DNA from: Actinomadura opuntiae | Lineage (GTDB): Bacteria > Actinomycetota > Actinomycetes > Streptosporangiales > Streptosporangiaceae | Reading direction: 5' to 3' | Length of the DNA stretch: 64,000 bases | Assembly: GCF_030283205.1 (NCBI RefSeq) | Contig: NZ_JASNWF010000026.1 | Span: 1-64,000, forward strand | Shown here: positions 15,983-24,101 of the stretch, piece by piece | How positions within the stretch are numbered: the stretch's first letter is position 1 | Layout of the letters: each line of letters begins with the position of its first letter | The notes under the pieces: generated by a model | Databases searched by the model: none | The model's input: the letters and a program-made list of their open reading frames with translations, nothing else | Told to the model about the DNA's origin: nothing | Program-made: the position numbers and the translations under genes

Positions 15983-16627
15983 TCACCGGTCCGGGCCGTC
16001 GGGCAGGGCGAGCATCCGTTCCAGGAGCGTGTGCAGGTGGGTGCGGAAACGCTCCAGCTCGGCCGGTGAGATCTTCCGGTAGGGGCCGTCGGAGTCGTCC
16101 TTGGCGGCCTCGGCGGCCTCGCCGGAGCGCGTGCCGAGCGCGCGCTGGCTGAGGAAGCCCGAGATCACCCAGGGGATCGTCCAGATCGTCAGGTCGAGGT
16201 CGATATCGTCGGAGACCGCCTCGCGCAGCGCCTTCACGATCGAGCCGAGCCGCGGGCGGACGTACTGCTCCTCCAGGTCGGCGGTGTCGGCGGCGTCGCC
16301 CGTCCGGCGGTGCAGCCACAGCCCGAGGTACTCCGGATGCGCGGCGTAGAAGTCGAGGTACTCGTCCAGCAGCCGCTCGACGCCCTGCCGGGTGGGGGTG
16401 AACCCGCCCGCCGCGCCGGCGACGGCGCGCTTCTCTGCGTCGGTGGCGCGCCGCATCACCTCGCGGTACAGATCGGTCTTGCCGCCGGTGAGGCGCGTGA
16501 CGGTGCCGGCGTCGACACCGGCCGCGTCGGCGATCAGCCGCGGGGACGTCCCGTCGAACCCGAGCTCGGCGAACAGCCGGGTGGCGGCGTCGATGATCCG
16601 ATCCAGGTCGTCGGTGTCGGCGCTCAT
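15983..16627 (-). CDS. TetR family transcriptional regulator
   Basis: A 214-residue TetR protein with an N-terminal HTH (IIDAATRLFAELGFDGTSP, LIADAAGVDAGTVTRLTGGK) and a helical effector domain. The stop is two bases from that of the convergent SGNH hydrolase. ATG 16627 lies seven bases after TAGGGT (minus strand). No divergent partner is obvious on the other side, because the neighbouring MarR gene runs in the same direction, so its target is unknown. Confidence 0.85.
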   Translation of the reverse strand: MSADTDDLDRIIDAATRLFAELGFDGTSPRLIADAAGVDAGTVTRLTGGKTDLYREVMRRATDAEKRAVAGAAGGFTPTRQGVERLLDEYLDFYAAHPEYLGLWLHRRTGDAADTADLEEQYVRPRLGSIVKALREAVSDDIDLDLTIWTIPWVISGFLSQRALGTRSGEAAEAAKDDSDGPYRKISPAELERFRTHLHTLLERMLALPDGPDR

Positions 16628-16634
16628 ACTCCCG

Positions 16635-16640
16635 ACCCTA
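16635..16640 (-). promoter_or_regulatory. -10 element (TAGGGT) of the second TetR gene
   Basis: TAGGGT on the minus strand is followed by seven bases and the ATG at 16627, consistent with a leaderless transcript. Confidence 0.45.
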
Positions 16641-16703
16641 GCCACGCAGGGTAGCGGCCCGTGACCGGAAAGGTCATGGACGCCCCAAATTGGCGCCGCG
16701 CGC

Positions 16704-17159
16704 TCAGCCCTCGTAGGCGTGGACGAACCGGGCGAGGAGGCGGGCGAACTCGGCGCGCTCGGCGTCGGTCCAGTCGCGCATGGCCTTGGCGAAGTGCTCC
16801 TGCCGGGTGCGGCGGGTCGCCTCCACGACCGACCGGCCCGCCGGCGTCAGCTCCAGGTGGATGCGGCGGCCGTCCTCCTGCGACGCGACGCGGCGCACGT
16901 ACCCGGCCTTGACGGCCTCGGCGACGATGCGGCTGCCGCGCGAGGCGTCGACGCCGAGGCGGGCGGCGACGAGGCCGACGCTCATCTCCTGGCCGGGGCC
17001 GTCCGGCCCCTCGTCGACCACGTCGACGACGTGCAGGACCTGCACGTCGACGGGGAGGTTGTGGTCCCGGATCGCCGCCCTGCCGAGCCGCTGCCGGGAC
17101 ATGCCGCGGCGCAGCTTGACCATGTTCCGCTCGACGGCGTCCAGTGCCTCGTCGGTCAT
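16704..17159 (-). CDS. MarR family transcriptional regulator
   Basis: A 151-residue MarR-type winged-helix dimer: MSVGLVAARLGVDASRGSRIV is the recognition region, followed by the wing RRVASQEDGRRIHLELTPAGR. MarR proteins typically repress a divergent efflux pump and release DNA on binding a phenolic or lipophilic ligand. The DHA2 exporter starts 83 bases away in the opposite direction, with an operator candidate in its promoter. ATG 17159 follows TAGAGT by seven bases. Confidence 0.88.
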   Translation of the reverse strand: MTDEALDAVERNMVKLRRGMSRQRLGRAAIRDHNLPVDVQVLHVVDVVDEGPDGPGQEMSVGLVAARLGVDASRGSRIVAEAVKAGYVRRVASQEDGRRIHLELTPAGRSVVEATRRTRQEHFAKAMRDWTDAERAEFARLLARFVHAYEG

Positions 17160-17166
17160 GCCGCCC

Positions 17167-17172
17167 ACTCTA
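17167..17172 (-). promoter_or_regulatory. -10 element (TAGAGT) of the MarR gene
   Basis: TAGAGT on the minus strand lies seven bases before the MarR ATG, suggesting a leaderless transcript. Confidence 0.45.
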
Positions 17173-17201
17173 GTTGGGTTGCCGTTCACACATATCTGTG
17201 C

Positions 17202-17230
17202 TTAGCATCTAGTTGCTCAAAGCATATAAA
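17202..17230 (+). promoter_or_regulatory. Exporter promoter with MarR-type operator
   Basis: TTAGCA (17202-17207) and TATAAA (17225-17230), spaced by 17 bases, form a promoter for the DHA2 gene. Within it AGCATCTAGTTGCT (17204-17217) is a palindrome with 6 of 7 pairs matched, centred on CTAG. A repressor here would overlap the -35 element and fill the spacer. MarR binding is the obvious inference. Confidence 0.6.
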
Positions 17231-17242
17231 TGTGAGGTGCAC

Positions 17243-18772
17243 ATGACAGTCACCCGTGCGGCGCCGCCGGCGGCCATGGGCCACCGGCACCGGGTCCTGG
17301 TGTTCGGCGGGCTGATGCTCGCCGGCCTGATGTCCTCGCTGGACGCGACGGTCCTCGGCACCGCGCTGCCGACGATCGTCGGCGACCTCGGCGGGCTGGA
17401 CCGGCTCGCCTGGGTCTCCACCGCGTACGTGCTGGCCACCAGCGTCACCGTCCCGCTGTCGGGACGGCTCGGCGACCTGTTCGGCCGCCGGCCGGTCCTG
17501 CTCACCGGGCTGGCCGGGTTCCTGGCGGGCTCGGCGGCGTGCGGGGCGGCGCCGTCGATGGACGCGCTGATCGCGTTCCGGGCCGTCCAGGGCGCGGCGG
17601 CCGGCTGCCTGATGAGCTCGATGTTCGCGGTGACCGGCGAGCTGTTCGAGCCCCGCGAGCGGGCCCGCTACCAGGGCTACTCGGCGCTGGTCTTCGCCGT
17701 GTCCAGCATCGCCGGGCCGCTGGTCGGCGGCTTCCTCACCGACCACGCGTCCTGGCGCTGGGTGTTCTACGTCAACATGCCGCTGGGGCTGGCCGCGACC
17801 GCGACGACCGCGGCGTTCCTGCGCCTGCCGAAGCCGGAGGGACGGCCGCGGGTCGACTACGCCGGCATCGTGCTGCTCGGCGCCGCCGTCACCTGCTTCA
17901 CCCTGCTCACCAGCTGGGCCGGGACGAGGTACGCGTGGGACGCGCCCGAGATCCTCGCGCTCGCCGCCGGATCGGTGGTGCTGTTCGCCGCCTGGGTCCT
18001 CGCCGAGCGCCGCGCCGCCGAGGCGGTCATCCCGCCGCGGCTGTTCCGCGACCGGTCGTTCGCCATCGCCTGCGTCGTCGCCGCGGTGGGCGGCGCGACC
18101 GGCTTCGGCCTCGCCACCTACCTGCCGATGTTCTTCCAGGTCGTCGGGGGAGTGGGCGCGACCGAGTCAGGGCTGCTGCTCCTGCCGATGATGATCGGCC
18201 TGCTGGCGGCGTCGATGGGCGCCGGACGGTACATCGCGCGCACCGGCCGCTACCACCGGCTGCCCGCCGCCAGCATGGCGATCAGCGCGGTCGGCGTCGC
18301 CCTGCTCGCCACCCTGGACGCGGGCACCGGGCTGGTCACCGCCGGGCTCTACATGACCGTCCTCGGCTTCGGCGCCGGGCTGTCGCAGCAGGTCGTGATG
18401 CTGATCGCGCAGAACGCGGCGCCGCGGCGAGACCTCGGCGCGGCCAGCTCGGGGGTGTTCGCGTCCCGGATGCTCGGCACCGCCGCCGGTATGGCGGTGT
18501 TCGGCGCGATCGTCTCCAGCCGGTTCGCCGAGGAGATCGGACGGCGCGTCCCGGCGGGGAAGGTGCCCGCGTTCGGCGACGCCGTCCGGCCCGAGGTGCT
18601 CGACACCCTCCCGGGACCGGTCCGGCACGGCGTCGCCGAGGCGTTCGCGCAGGCGTTCTCCGACCTGTTCCTCGCCGGATTGCCCCTCCTGGCGATCGGC
18701 CTGGCGGCGGCGGTGCTGCTCAGGCACGTCCCGCTCGGCGATCCGGCTACCCGTCGAGGTCGGCGTCGTTGA
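17243..18772 (+). CDS. MFS exporter, DHA2 (EmrB/QacA) type
   Basis: A 509-residue drug:proton antiporter-like permease with about 14 membrane segments. Motif C-like LDATVLGTALPTI in segment one and the motif A loop GRLGDLFGRRPVLL are clear. This family exports lipophilic drugs, dyes and secondary metabolites from the cytoplasmic membrane. The ATG at 17243 has GAGGT five to six bases upstream; an in-frame TTG at 17213 would lie inside the promoter. The divergent MarR regulator fits inducible export. The last 26 bases overlap the convergent response regulator gene. Confidence 0.9.
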   Translation: MTVTRAAPPAAMGHRHRVLVFGGLMLAGLMSSLDATVLGTALPTIVGDLGGLDRLAWVSTAYVLATSVTVPLSGRLGDLFGRRPVLLTGLAGFLAGSAACGAAPSMDALIAFRAVQGAAAGCLMSSMFAVTGELFEPRERARYQGYSALVFAVSSIAGPLVGGFLTDHASWRWVFYVNMPLGLAATATTAAFLRLPKPEGRPRVDYAGIVLLGAAVTCFTLLTSWAGTRYAWDAPEILALAAGSVVLFAAWVLAERRAAEAVIPPRLFRDRSFAIACVVAAVGGATGFGLATYLPMFFQVVGGVGATESGLLLLPMMIGLLAASMGAGRYIARTGRYHRLPAASMAISAVGVALLATLDAGTGLVTAGLYMTVLGFGAGLSQQVVMLIAQNAAPRRDLGAASSGVFASRMLGTAAGMAVFGAIVSSRFAEEIGRRVPAGKVPAFGDAVRPEVLDTLPGPVRHGVAEAFAQAFSDLFLAGLPLLAIGLAAAVLLRHVPLGDPATRRGRRR

Positions 18773-19412
18773 CCAGCAGCGCGACCTGCACCCGGTTGTT
18801 CAGCTCCAGCTTCGTCAGCAGCCGCGACACGTACGCCTTCACCGTCGCGACGCTGAGCGACAGCTCCTTGCCGATCTCGCTGTTGGTCTTGCCCTGCCCC
18901 ACCCGGACCGCGACGGCCCGCTCGCCCTCGCTGAGCCGCTCCAGCAGCTCCCGCGCGCGGGCCCTGCGCGGATCGGCGCCGGCGTCGGCGACGAACGACA
19001 TCATCTTGCGCAGCACTGCCGGCGACAGCATCGGCTCCCCGGCCGCGACCTGCCGGATCGCCTGGATGATCTCCGGCGGCGGGGTGTGCTTGAGCAGGAA
19101 CCCGCTCGCGCCCGCCCGCATCGCGCGCAGGATGTGGTCGTCGGTGTCGAACGTCGTCAGCAGGATGATCTCCGGCGGGTCGCGGCGCGAGCGCAGCAGC
19201 TCGGTGGCGGCCAGGCCGTCCATCCGCGGCATCCGGATGTCCATCAGCACCACGTCCGGGCGGTGCTCGTTGACCGCGGGCACCGCCTCGGCGCCGTCCG
19301 CGACGTCCCCGACCACCCGCAGGTCGCCGGCGCCCGCCAGCATCATCGACAACCCGGACCGGACGAGCGCGTCGTCGTCCACGATCAGCACGCGGATGGG
19401 CGGTGAGTCCAT
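18747..19412 (-). CDS. NarL/LuxR-type response regulator
   Basis: A 221-residue two-component response regulator. The receiver domain (residues 6-125) has the acidic pair VDDD at 11-14, phospho-acceptor D58 in VLMDIRMP, and the conserved LLTTFD and FLLKHTPP segments. The C-terminal LuxR HTH is LSEGERAVAVRVGQGKTNSEIG onward. The partner kinase is the gene at 19960-21156, with a flavin-type gene between them. TAGGGT six bases before the ATG suggests an extra leaderless promoter for the regulator alone. Confidence 0.92.
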   Translation of the reverse strand: MDSPPIRVLIVDDDALVRSGLSMMLAGAGDLRVVGDVADGAEAVPAVNEHRPDVVLMDIRMPRMDGLAATELLRSRRDPPEIILLTTFDTDDHILRAMRAGASGFLLKHTPPPEIIQAIRQVAAGEPMLSPAVLRKMMSFVADAGADPRRARARELLERLSEGERAVAVRVGQGKTNSEIGKELSLSVATVKAYVSRLLTKLELNNRVQVALLVNDADLDG

Positions 19413-19418
19413 CCCCCA

Positions 19419-19424
19419 ACCCTA
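19419..19424 (-). promoter_or_regulatory. -10 element (TAGGGT) of the response regulator
   Basis: TAGGGT on the minus strand is six bases from the ATG at 19412. This would allow the response regulator to be expressed apart from the kinase. Confidence 0.45.
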
Positions 19425-19444
19425 GGGCCGCCGGCCCGCCCGCC

Positions 19445-19482
19445 TCACCGCCGCAGGCGGCCGTCTCACCGCCGCAGGCGGC
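19445..19482. repeat. Tandem 21-base duplication spanning a stop codon
   Basis: TCACCGCCGCAGGCGGC occurs at 19445-19461 and again at 19466-19482, a 21-base period. On the minus strand the second copy holds the stop codon of the flavin-type gene, and the first copy repeats it just downstream. Each unit contains CCGCC-GCA-GGCGG, a small hairpin, so the pair may act as a weak double terminator. Confidence 0.6.
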
Positions 19483-19888
19483 GGCCGCTGACCTCCCGGG
19501 CGGCCAGGCTGAACCAGGCGTCCCGCTCGCCGCCGGGCCACGGGTCGACCCGCGCGGCGCGCGCCCGCTCCTCGCCCTCCAGCGGATGGGCGCCGCCGCG
19601 CACCAGCACGCTCCAGCCCTCGTGGGTGCTCTCCTCGATCCGGTCGACCTCGAACGCGGCCCGGACCTGCCCGCCCGGGACGGCCGTCAGCAGGCTGCGG
19701 TTCAGCCGCCCCTCCAGCGAGGTGCGGAACACCACCGCCCCGTCGTCGACGGTGTAGTTCACCGGGACGACCGTCGGCCCCTCGCCGTCGTCGAAGGCGA
19801 CCCGGCCGATGCCGCCGGGCGCGATGAGCCGCAGGCACTCCTCCCGGTCGAGCTCTTCCAGGACGGGCTGCGCGGAGTCAGATGCCAT
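19466..19888 (-). CDS. Pyridoxamine-phosphate-oxidase-like flavin split-barrel protein
   Basis: A 140-residue FMN-binding split-barrel protein of the pyridoxamine 5'-phosphate oxidase family. It opens with LEELDREECLRLIAPGGIG and has the strand pattern TVVPVNYTVDDGAVVFRTS and GWSVLVRGGAH. Many actinobacterial members bind F420 or FMN and their substrates are unknown. It lies between the histidine kinase and response regulator genes on the same strand, with gaps of 71 and 53 bases, so it may be part of that signalling operon. The start is uncertain: in-frame ATGs at 19888, 19900 and 19921 are all possible, none with a strong ribosome site. Confidence 0.8.
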   Translation of the reverse strand: MASDSAQPVLEELDREECLRLIAPGGIGRVAFDDGEGPTVVPVNYTVDDGAVVFRTSLEGRLNRSLLTAVPGGQVRAAFEVDRIEESTHEGWSVLVRGGAHPLEGEERARAARVDPWPGGERDAWFSLAAREVSGRRLRR

Positions 19889-19959
19889 GTTCTCGGCCAT
19901 GCCCGCAAGTCCGGCCGCCATGCGTCCCCGCCGGGCCGCCGTCGCGGCATCGTCCGAGG

Positions 19960-21156
19960 TCAGCCGGGGAGCGGGAGGCGGGCGCGCAGCCGGAACCCGC
20001 CGTCGCCGGTCGGGCCGTGCTCCAGCGTGCCGCCGAGGAGCGCGACCCGCTCGCCGAGGCCCACCAGGCCCGCACCGGCGCCCGGCAGCGCGGGGGCCGG
20101 CGGGCCGGGCGGGACCGGGTTGACGATCTCGACGGTCAGCGCCGTGCCGTCCGGCGCGTCGAGCGTCACCCGGACCCGCGCGCCGGGCGCGTGCTTGCGG
20201 GCGTTGGTCAGCCCCTCCTGGACGATCCGGTACGCGTGCCGGCCGACCCGGACCGGGACCTTCGCCGGGTCGGGGACCCGGTCGTCCAAGTCGACGCGGG
20301 CCCCGGCCGCGGACGACTCGCGCACCAGGTCCGGCACGTCGGCGAGCGCGGGCTGCGGGCGGTCGGCCTCCGCGCCGCCGGGGCCGCCGCGCAGCACCCC
20401 GATCACCTCGCGCAGGTCCTCCATCGCCTCGTAGGCGCTCTGCCGGATGATCCCGGCGGCGGCGCGCTGGTCGGCGGGCGCGTCCGGGCGGAACTCCAGC
20501 GCCCCGGCGTGCACCGCCAGCAGCGAGATGCGGTGCGCGAGGACGTCGTGCATCTCCCGGGCGATCCGCTCGCGCTCCAGCAGCCGCGCCTCCTCCACCC
20601 GCAGCCGCTGCCCCTCCTCGGCGGCGCGCGCCCGCTCCTCCACGGAGGCGATGAGCTGCCGCCGGGACCGCACCAGCATCCCGGTCGTGATCAGCACGGC
20701 GTAGATCAGGCAGAAGACGACGGCGCCCTGGCGGAACTGGTCCAGGGGCGAGGTGGCCCAGAAGAGCGTGACGATCAGCGCCATGTTGGCGCCGGCGATC
20801 GGCAGGAGCGTCTTCCAGGGGCGCAGCATCGCCAGCGAGTACATGGCGACGGCGGCGGTGCCCATCGTCGACGTGGCCGTCCACTGCACGACCATCATCG
20901 TGACCGCGACGGCCACCGGGAAGCGGCGCCGGAACAGCAGGAGGAACACCAGGGAGGCCGCGCCGACCGACAGGTCCAGCGGCACCACGATCTTCTGGCC
21001 GGGCGTGGGGTCCTCCAGCGTCCCCTGGAGCAGCAGCAACCCCAGCGCCGCGGCCCCGGCGGTGACGCCGAGGTCGCCGAGCCAGTCCCGCCACGGGCGC
21101 CGCAGGTCGAGCCGCCCGGCGAGGCGGGGAACGGCGGAGGCGGGGCCGGGATCCAT
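19960..21156 (-). CDS. Sensor histidine kinase, NarL-type (HisKA_3)
   Basis: A 398-residue membrane sensor kinase. Residues about 30-165 hold five or six hydrophobic segments with little extracytoplasmic loop, suggesting sensing within or at the membrane. The HisKA_3 domain follows, with phospho-acceptor H203 in ARERMHD-like context (REMHDVLAHRISLL), then a HATPase domain with RIVQEGLTNARKHAPG and GLVGLGERVALLGG. It should phosphorylate the response regulator at 18747-19412. ATG 21156 lies seven bases after TAGCGT. Confidence 0.9.
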   Translation of the reverse strand: MDPGPASAVPRLAGRLDLRRPWRDWLGDLGVTAGAAALGLLLLQGTLEDPTPGQKIVVPLDLSVGAASLVFLLLFRRRFPVAVAVTMMVVQWTATSTMGTAAVAMYSLAMLRPWKTLLPIAGANMALIVTLFWATSPLDQFRQGAVVFCLIYAVLITTGMLVRSRRQLIASVEERARAAEEGQRLRVEEARLLERERIAREMHDVLAHRISLLAVHAGALEFRPDAPADQRAAAGIIRQSAYEAMEDLREVIGVLRGGPGGAEADRPQPALADVPDLVRESSAAGARVDLDDRVPDPAKVPVRVGRHAYRIVQEGLTNARKHAPGARVRVTLDAPDGTALTVEIVNPVPPGPPAPALPGAGAGLVGLGERVALLGGTLEHGPTGDGGFRLRARLPLPG

Positions 21157-21163
21157 GCCGCCC

Positions 21164-21169
21164 ACGCTA
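21164..21169 (-). promoter_or_regulatory. -10 element (TAGCGT) of the kinase gene
   Basis: TAGCGT on the minus strand, seven bases before the ATG at 21156; probably the promoter of the kinase/flavin-protein/regulator operon. Confidence 0.45.
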
Positions 21170-21346
21170 GCGAGCCCCCGCCGGGCCCCGGAGCGGCCCA
21201 GGGTCGGCGCGGGCATCGACTTTGGTCGACGGCCGCCGGACGCTCGCGGCGATCCCCGAAAGGGGGGCTGGCCCCACCCGGCCGGTGCCGCCTGCCGGAA
21301 GCGGAACCGGGGTGATCGCGTCACTGTGCCGCGGCCGGGGCGCGCC

Positions 21347-21352
21347 TAGCGT
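21347..21352 (+). promoter_or_regulatory. -10 element (TAGCGT) of the serine hydrolase gene
   Basis: TAGCGT lies eight bases before the ATG at 21361. The gap from the divergent kinase is 204 bases, and no other signal was recognised in it. Confidence 0.35.
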
Positions 21353-21360
21353 CGAAGCAC

Positions 21361-22533
21361 ATGACGACACGAGAACCGAGGCGCCGGCGGACCGTCCGGG
21401 GAGCGATCGCGGCGGCGGCCGCGGGCGCCGCGATGGCGGGGGCCGCGGCGTTCCCCGCCCCCGCACACGCCGTCTCACCGCCCGGATGCGGCGACCGCTC
21501 CGCCACCGGCCGCGCCCTCCACCGCATCACCGACGTCGACCGGCTGACCGGAGCCGCCGTCCGGATCGACGACCCGCGCTGCGGGACGTGGACGGCCGCG
21601 AGCGGCGTGGCCGACCGGCGGACCGGACGGCCCATGCCGGCGAACCCGCGCGTGCGCATCGCCAGCATCACCAAGACCTTCACCGCCGTCACCGTCCTGC
21701 AGTTGGCCGCGGAAGGCCGCGTCTCGCTGGACGCGCCGGTCGCCCGCTACCTGCCCGGACTGATCGACGGCGGCGGCCACGACGGCCGGGCCATCACCGT
21801 CCGGAGCCTGCTGCGGCACACCAGCGGCCTGCCCGACCACATGGACTCCTTCCGGAGCACAGGCGAGTTCCGCTTCCGGCATTTCGAACCGGAGGAACTC
21901 GTCCGGCGGGCACTGCGGCTCCCCGCTCCCGGCCCGGGCTGGCACTACTCCACGACCAACTACGTCGTCGCGGGGATGATCGTGGAGAAGGTCACCGGGC
22001 ACCGCCTGGAGGACGAGGTCGAGCGGCGGATCCTCCGGCCGCTCGGCCTGCGCGACACCTACTGGCCCGGTGACGGGACGCGGATCAGGGGCCCGCATCC
22101 GCGCGGCTACGACCGCGTCGAGCAGGACGGAACGGTCCGCTGGGTCGACACCACCGACATGAACACGTCGGTCGCCTGGGCGGGCGGCGCCCTGATCTCC
22201 ACCCCGCGCGACGTCAATGCGTTCTTCGGCGCGCTGCTCGGCGGGCGGCTGCTCTCCGCGCCGCTGCTCGCGGAGATGGAGCGGACCGTCCCGACCGACC
22301 CCGACCGCACCTGGCCCGGCGCCGCCTACGGGCTCGGGCTGATCAGGACCCCGCTGCGCTGCGGCGGCTTCTGGTGGGGCCACGCAGGCGACATCGACGG
22401 CTTCACCACGCTCGCCGGCGTCGCGCCGGGCGGCCGGCGCGCGTCGATCGCCTTCAACGAGAACCCGACCACCCAGGCCGCCTTCGACGACGAGCTGAAC
22501 CTCGTCCAGACCGCCCTCTGCGACCACCGCTGA
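21361..22533 (+). CDS. Exported serine hydrolase, beta-lactamase/DD-peptidase family
   Basis: A 390-residue class C beta-lactamase-fold hydrolase. An arginine-rich head and an alanine-rich hydrophobic stretch (residues 13-37, ending APAHA) form a signal peptide. The nucleophile motif SITK is at 102-105 and the third box is GHAGDIDG. The second box reads YSTTNY instead of the usual YSNTNY, so the asparagine of the YxN motif is replaced by threonine (T198), which may change activity. Relatives include the Streptomyces R61 DD-carboxypeptidase and esterases. The next hydrolase gene begins 12 bases later with a good GGAG site, so the two are likely co-transcribed. Confidence 0.87.
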   Translation: MTTREPRRRRTVRGAIAAAAAGAAMAGAAAFPAPAHAVSPPGCGDRSATGRALHRITDVDRLTGAAVRIDDPRCGTWTAASGVADRRTGRPMPANPRVRIASITKTFTAVTVLQLAAEGRVSLDAPVARYLPGLIDGGGHDGRAITVRSLLRHTSGLPDHMDSFRSTGEFRFRHFEPEELVRRALRLPAPGPGWHYSTTNYVVAGMIVEKVTGHRLEDEVERRILRPLGLRDTYWPGDGTRIRGPHPRGYDRVEQDGTVRWVDTTDMNTSVAWAGGALISTPRDVNAFFGALLGGRLLSAPLLAEMERTVPTDPDRTWPGAAYGLGLIRTPLRCGGFWWGHAGDIDGFTTLAGVAPGGRRASIAFNENPTTQAAFDDELNLVQTALCDHR

Positions 22534-22544
22534 ACGGAGACCAC

Positions 22545-24092
22545 ATGACCACGAGCAGGAGCCTGGCCACGGCCGCGACGGGGCTGGCCGCGGCCGCAAC
22601 CGTCGCGGCGTTCCCGACGGCGGCGAAGGCCGCGCCGGATGCGCCGGCCGGCGGCGGCCTCGCCCGCTACTACTCCCAGCACCTCGCCTGGAAGGCGTGC
22701 ACGCTCGGGCCGGACGACGAGGTGGGGCAGAGCCTGGACAAGGCGGGCGCCCGCTGCGCGGACGTGACCGTCCCGCTCGACTACGCCCGCCCGGACGGGC
22801 GCACCATCAAGATCGCGATCTCGCGGCTCGCCGCGTCCGACACGGCGCACCGGATCGGCACGATGGTGCTCAACGGCGGCGGCCCCGGCCCCGCCATCGA
22901 CATGCCGCCCTACATGCGCGACCTCATGGGCAAGGCCGGCCCGCGCTACGACCTGATCGGCATGGACCCGCGCTCGCTCGGCCGCAGCGCCGCGATCGAC
23001 TGCGGCTGGCCCACCGCCACCTGGATCAGGTCCGCGGGGGAGACCCGGCGCTCGTTCGAGCGGTCGGTCCGGTTCGCCGGGGACCTGGCCGCCCGCTGCG
23101 CCCGCACGAACGGCGCCGTGCTGCCCCACATCAGCACCCGCAACATCGCCCGCGACATGGACGTCGTCCGGGGCGCGCTCGGCGAACGGAAGATCTCCTA
23201 CAACGGCGCCTCCTACGGCACCTACCTCGGCGCGGTCTACGCGACGATGTTCCCCGGCCGCCTCGACCGGACGGTCCTGGACAGCTCGGTCGACCCGAGG
23301 CGCTGGGGGCCGTCGCTGCTCGCCGGCACCGAGGGCGCCAACGACCACGCGCTCGCCGGATGGGCCGCGTGGACGGCCAAGCGGAACGCCGAGTACGGCC
23401 TCGGCGACTCGCGGGCGAAGGTCCTGGCCAGGGTCCGGGCGATCGTCGAGGCGTCCGCCCGCAAGCCCCTGGAGGTCGGCCGCTATCGCGTGGACGACTC
23501 GATCGTCCCGGTCGTCCTGTTCGACGACCTCGGCACCGACGAGGACGCGGCGCGGGCCGTCCTCGCGGGCTCGGTGCGGGTGTTCGGCGAGGCGGCGGCC
23601 GGACGTCCCGCACGGCCGACCAAGGACCTGGACGAGGAGCTGGCGTTCCTGCTGAACGGCGACGAGTCGCTCTACGGCAGCGGCCAGAGCGCGATCATCT
23701 GCGGGGACGCGGCGGCCTCGCGCGACCCGGAGTCGTACTGGCGCGCCGTCCAGCGGCATCGCAGGACCAGCCCGGTGTTCGGGCCGCTCACCCGGGGGAT
23801 CAACCCGTGCGCGTTCTGGCCCACCGCACCGCGCGAGCCCCTCACCCAGGTCGGCGGACGGCTGCCCGCGCTGATGGTCGCGGCGACGGGCGACACCCGC
23901 ACGATCTACCCGGCGAGCCGCGCGCTGCACGGGCTGCTGCCCGGCTCACGCATGATCACTCTGCGGGACGCCGACGTCCACGCCCCCTACCAGCGCGGCT
24001 ACGACAACGACTGCATGACCGGCCAGGTGAACGAGTACCTGCTGACCGGCCGGCTGCCCGCCCGCGACCTCACCTGCGCTCCGGAGCGGTGA
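22545..24092 (+). CDS. Exported alpha/beta hydrolase, tripeptidyl-aminopeptidase-like
   Basis: A 515-residue protein of the Streptomyces Tap/SlpD-like serine peptidase group. It has a signal peptide (residues 1-30, Ala-rich, ending AKAA), the oxyanion-loop motif NGGGPG at 110-115, the nucleophile elbow GASYG with S223, a late acidic residue in AATGDTRTIYP and a histidine in ADVHAPY. The C-terminal TAP-like domain is present. Family members cleave N-terminal peptides outside the cell. ATG 22545 has CGGAGACC just upstream; the gene follows the serine hydrolase as a likely operon. Confidence 0.87.
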   Translation: MTTSRSLATAATGLAAAATVAAFPTAAKAAPDAPAGGGLARYYSQHLAWKACTLGPDDEVGQSLDKAGARCADVTVPLDYARPDGRTIKIAISRLAASDTAHRIGTMVLNGGGPGPAIDMPPYMRDLMGKAGPRYDLIGMDPRSLGRSAAIDCGWPTATWIRSAGETRRSFERSVRFAGDLAARCARTNGAVLPHISTRNIARDMDVVRGALGERKISYNGASYGTYLGAVYATMFPGRLDRTVLDSSVDPRRWGPSLLAGTEGANDHALAGWAAWTAKRNAEYGLGDSRAKVLARVRAIVEASARKPLEVGRYRVDDSIVPVVLFDDLGTDEDAARAVLAGSVRVFGEAAAGRPARPTKDLDEELAFLLNGDESLYGSGQSAIICGDAAASRDPESYWRAVQRHRRTSPVFGPLTRGINPCAFWPTAPREPLTQVGGRLPALMVAATGDTRTIYPASRALHGLLPGSRMITLRDADVHAPYQRGYDNDCMTGQVNEYLLTGRLPARDLTCAPER

Positions 24093-24101
24093 GCCGGAGC
24101 G

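Noticed and set aside
19466..21094. 542-codon frame extending the flavin-type protein upstream
   Set aside because: The extension is the out-of-frame shadow of the histidine kinase gene.
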